Shown here: in pieces, positions 5,304 to 5,332 of the stretch
How positions within the stretch are numbered: the stretch's first letter is position 1
Layout of the letters: each line of letters begins with the position of its first letter
Notes under the pieces: generated by a model
Databases searched by the model: none
The model's input: the letters and a program-made list of their open reading frames with translations, nothing else
What the model was told of the DNA's origin: nothing
Assembly (NCBI GenBank): GCA_030152605.1
Contig: JASLJB010000373.1
Span: 1-5,332, forward strand
Source of the DNA: Acinetobacter sp.
GTDB taxonomy: Bacteria; Pseudomonadota; Gammaproteobacteria; Pseudomonadales; Moraxellaceae
Length of the DNA stretch: 5,332 nucleotides
Direction: 5' to 3'
Made by a program: the position numbers and the translations under genes

Positions 5304-5332
5304 TATTTTGCGCTGAGGGTTACAGGATGTAC

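Larger units (their letters stand above)
4923..5332. other. Gene-free intergenic region rich in palindromes
   Basis: No reading frame with a credible start, ribosome-binding site and recognisable product is seen on either strand. About half of the stretch consists of inverted repeats (4987-5051, 5045-5159 and 5247-5303). The intervening AT-rich DNA at 4923-4986 and 5160-5246 shows nothing I can name. No canonical terminator with a T-run follows the gene ending at 4922, so its transcript may run into the palindromes. Confidence 0.75.

Noticed and set aside
5225..5332. Open plus-strand frame from ATG 5225 to the window end (36 codons)
   Set aside because: There is no ribosome-binding site, it runs straight through two hairpins, and the product is unrecognisable. 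A partial gene cannot be excluded without the sequence to the right.

Overview
The window looks like ordinary chromosome from a gammaproteobacterium, most probably Acinetobacter or a close Moraxellaceae relative. That is an inference from three things: AT-rich spacers around moderate-GC genes, an AcnD-type dehydratase next to a short YgfZ and a DUF2569 membrane protein, and a three-hairpin intergenic repeat of a kind I recall from Acinetobacter genomes. I see no rRNA, tRNA, CRISPR array, transposase or phage gene.

Layout. Positions 1-89 hold the terminator of the leftward gene ygfZ (90-812, minus), a folate-binding protein linked to iron-sulfur cluster maintenance. A 259-base divergent promoter region (813-1071) separates it from acnD (1072-3666, plus), the Fe/S-dependent dehydratase of the 2-methylcitrate cycle, which degrades propionyl-CoA. 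acnD ends at a very strong intrinsic terminator (3695-3732). Next come two small envelope genes 47 bases apart and probably co-transcribed: a four-helix DUF2569 membrane protein (3802-4365) with an N-terminal (Thr-Asp-His)6 repeat, and an unrecognised single-anchor protein (4413-4922). The last 410 bases (4923-5332) hold no convincing gene. They carry a dense run of palindromes: a 65-base inverted repeat, a 115-base three-hairpin element and a further hairpin pair at the window edge.

How the parts relate. YgfZ supports Fe/S enzymes and AcnD is a labile [4Fe-4S] enzyme, so the neighbours are thematically compatible, but divergent placement alone does not prove a functional link. The usual AcnD partners (prpB, prpC, prpF and a regulator) are not in the window. 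The terminator directly after acnD means prpF does not follow it in an operon here.

I found no clearly new gene system. The most interesting signals are (i) the palindromic element, whose two halves differ by three paired, structure-preserving substitutions, (ii) the in-frame 9-bp tandem repeat at the start of the DUF2569 gene, and (iii) acnD standing as an apparently single-gene unit with a leader containing two tiny ORFs and a small palindrome.
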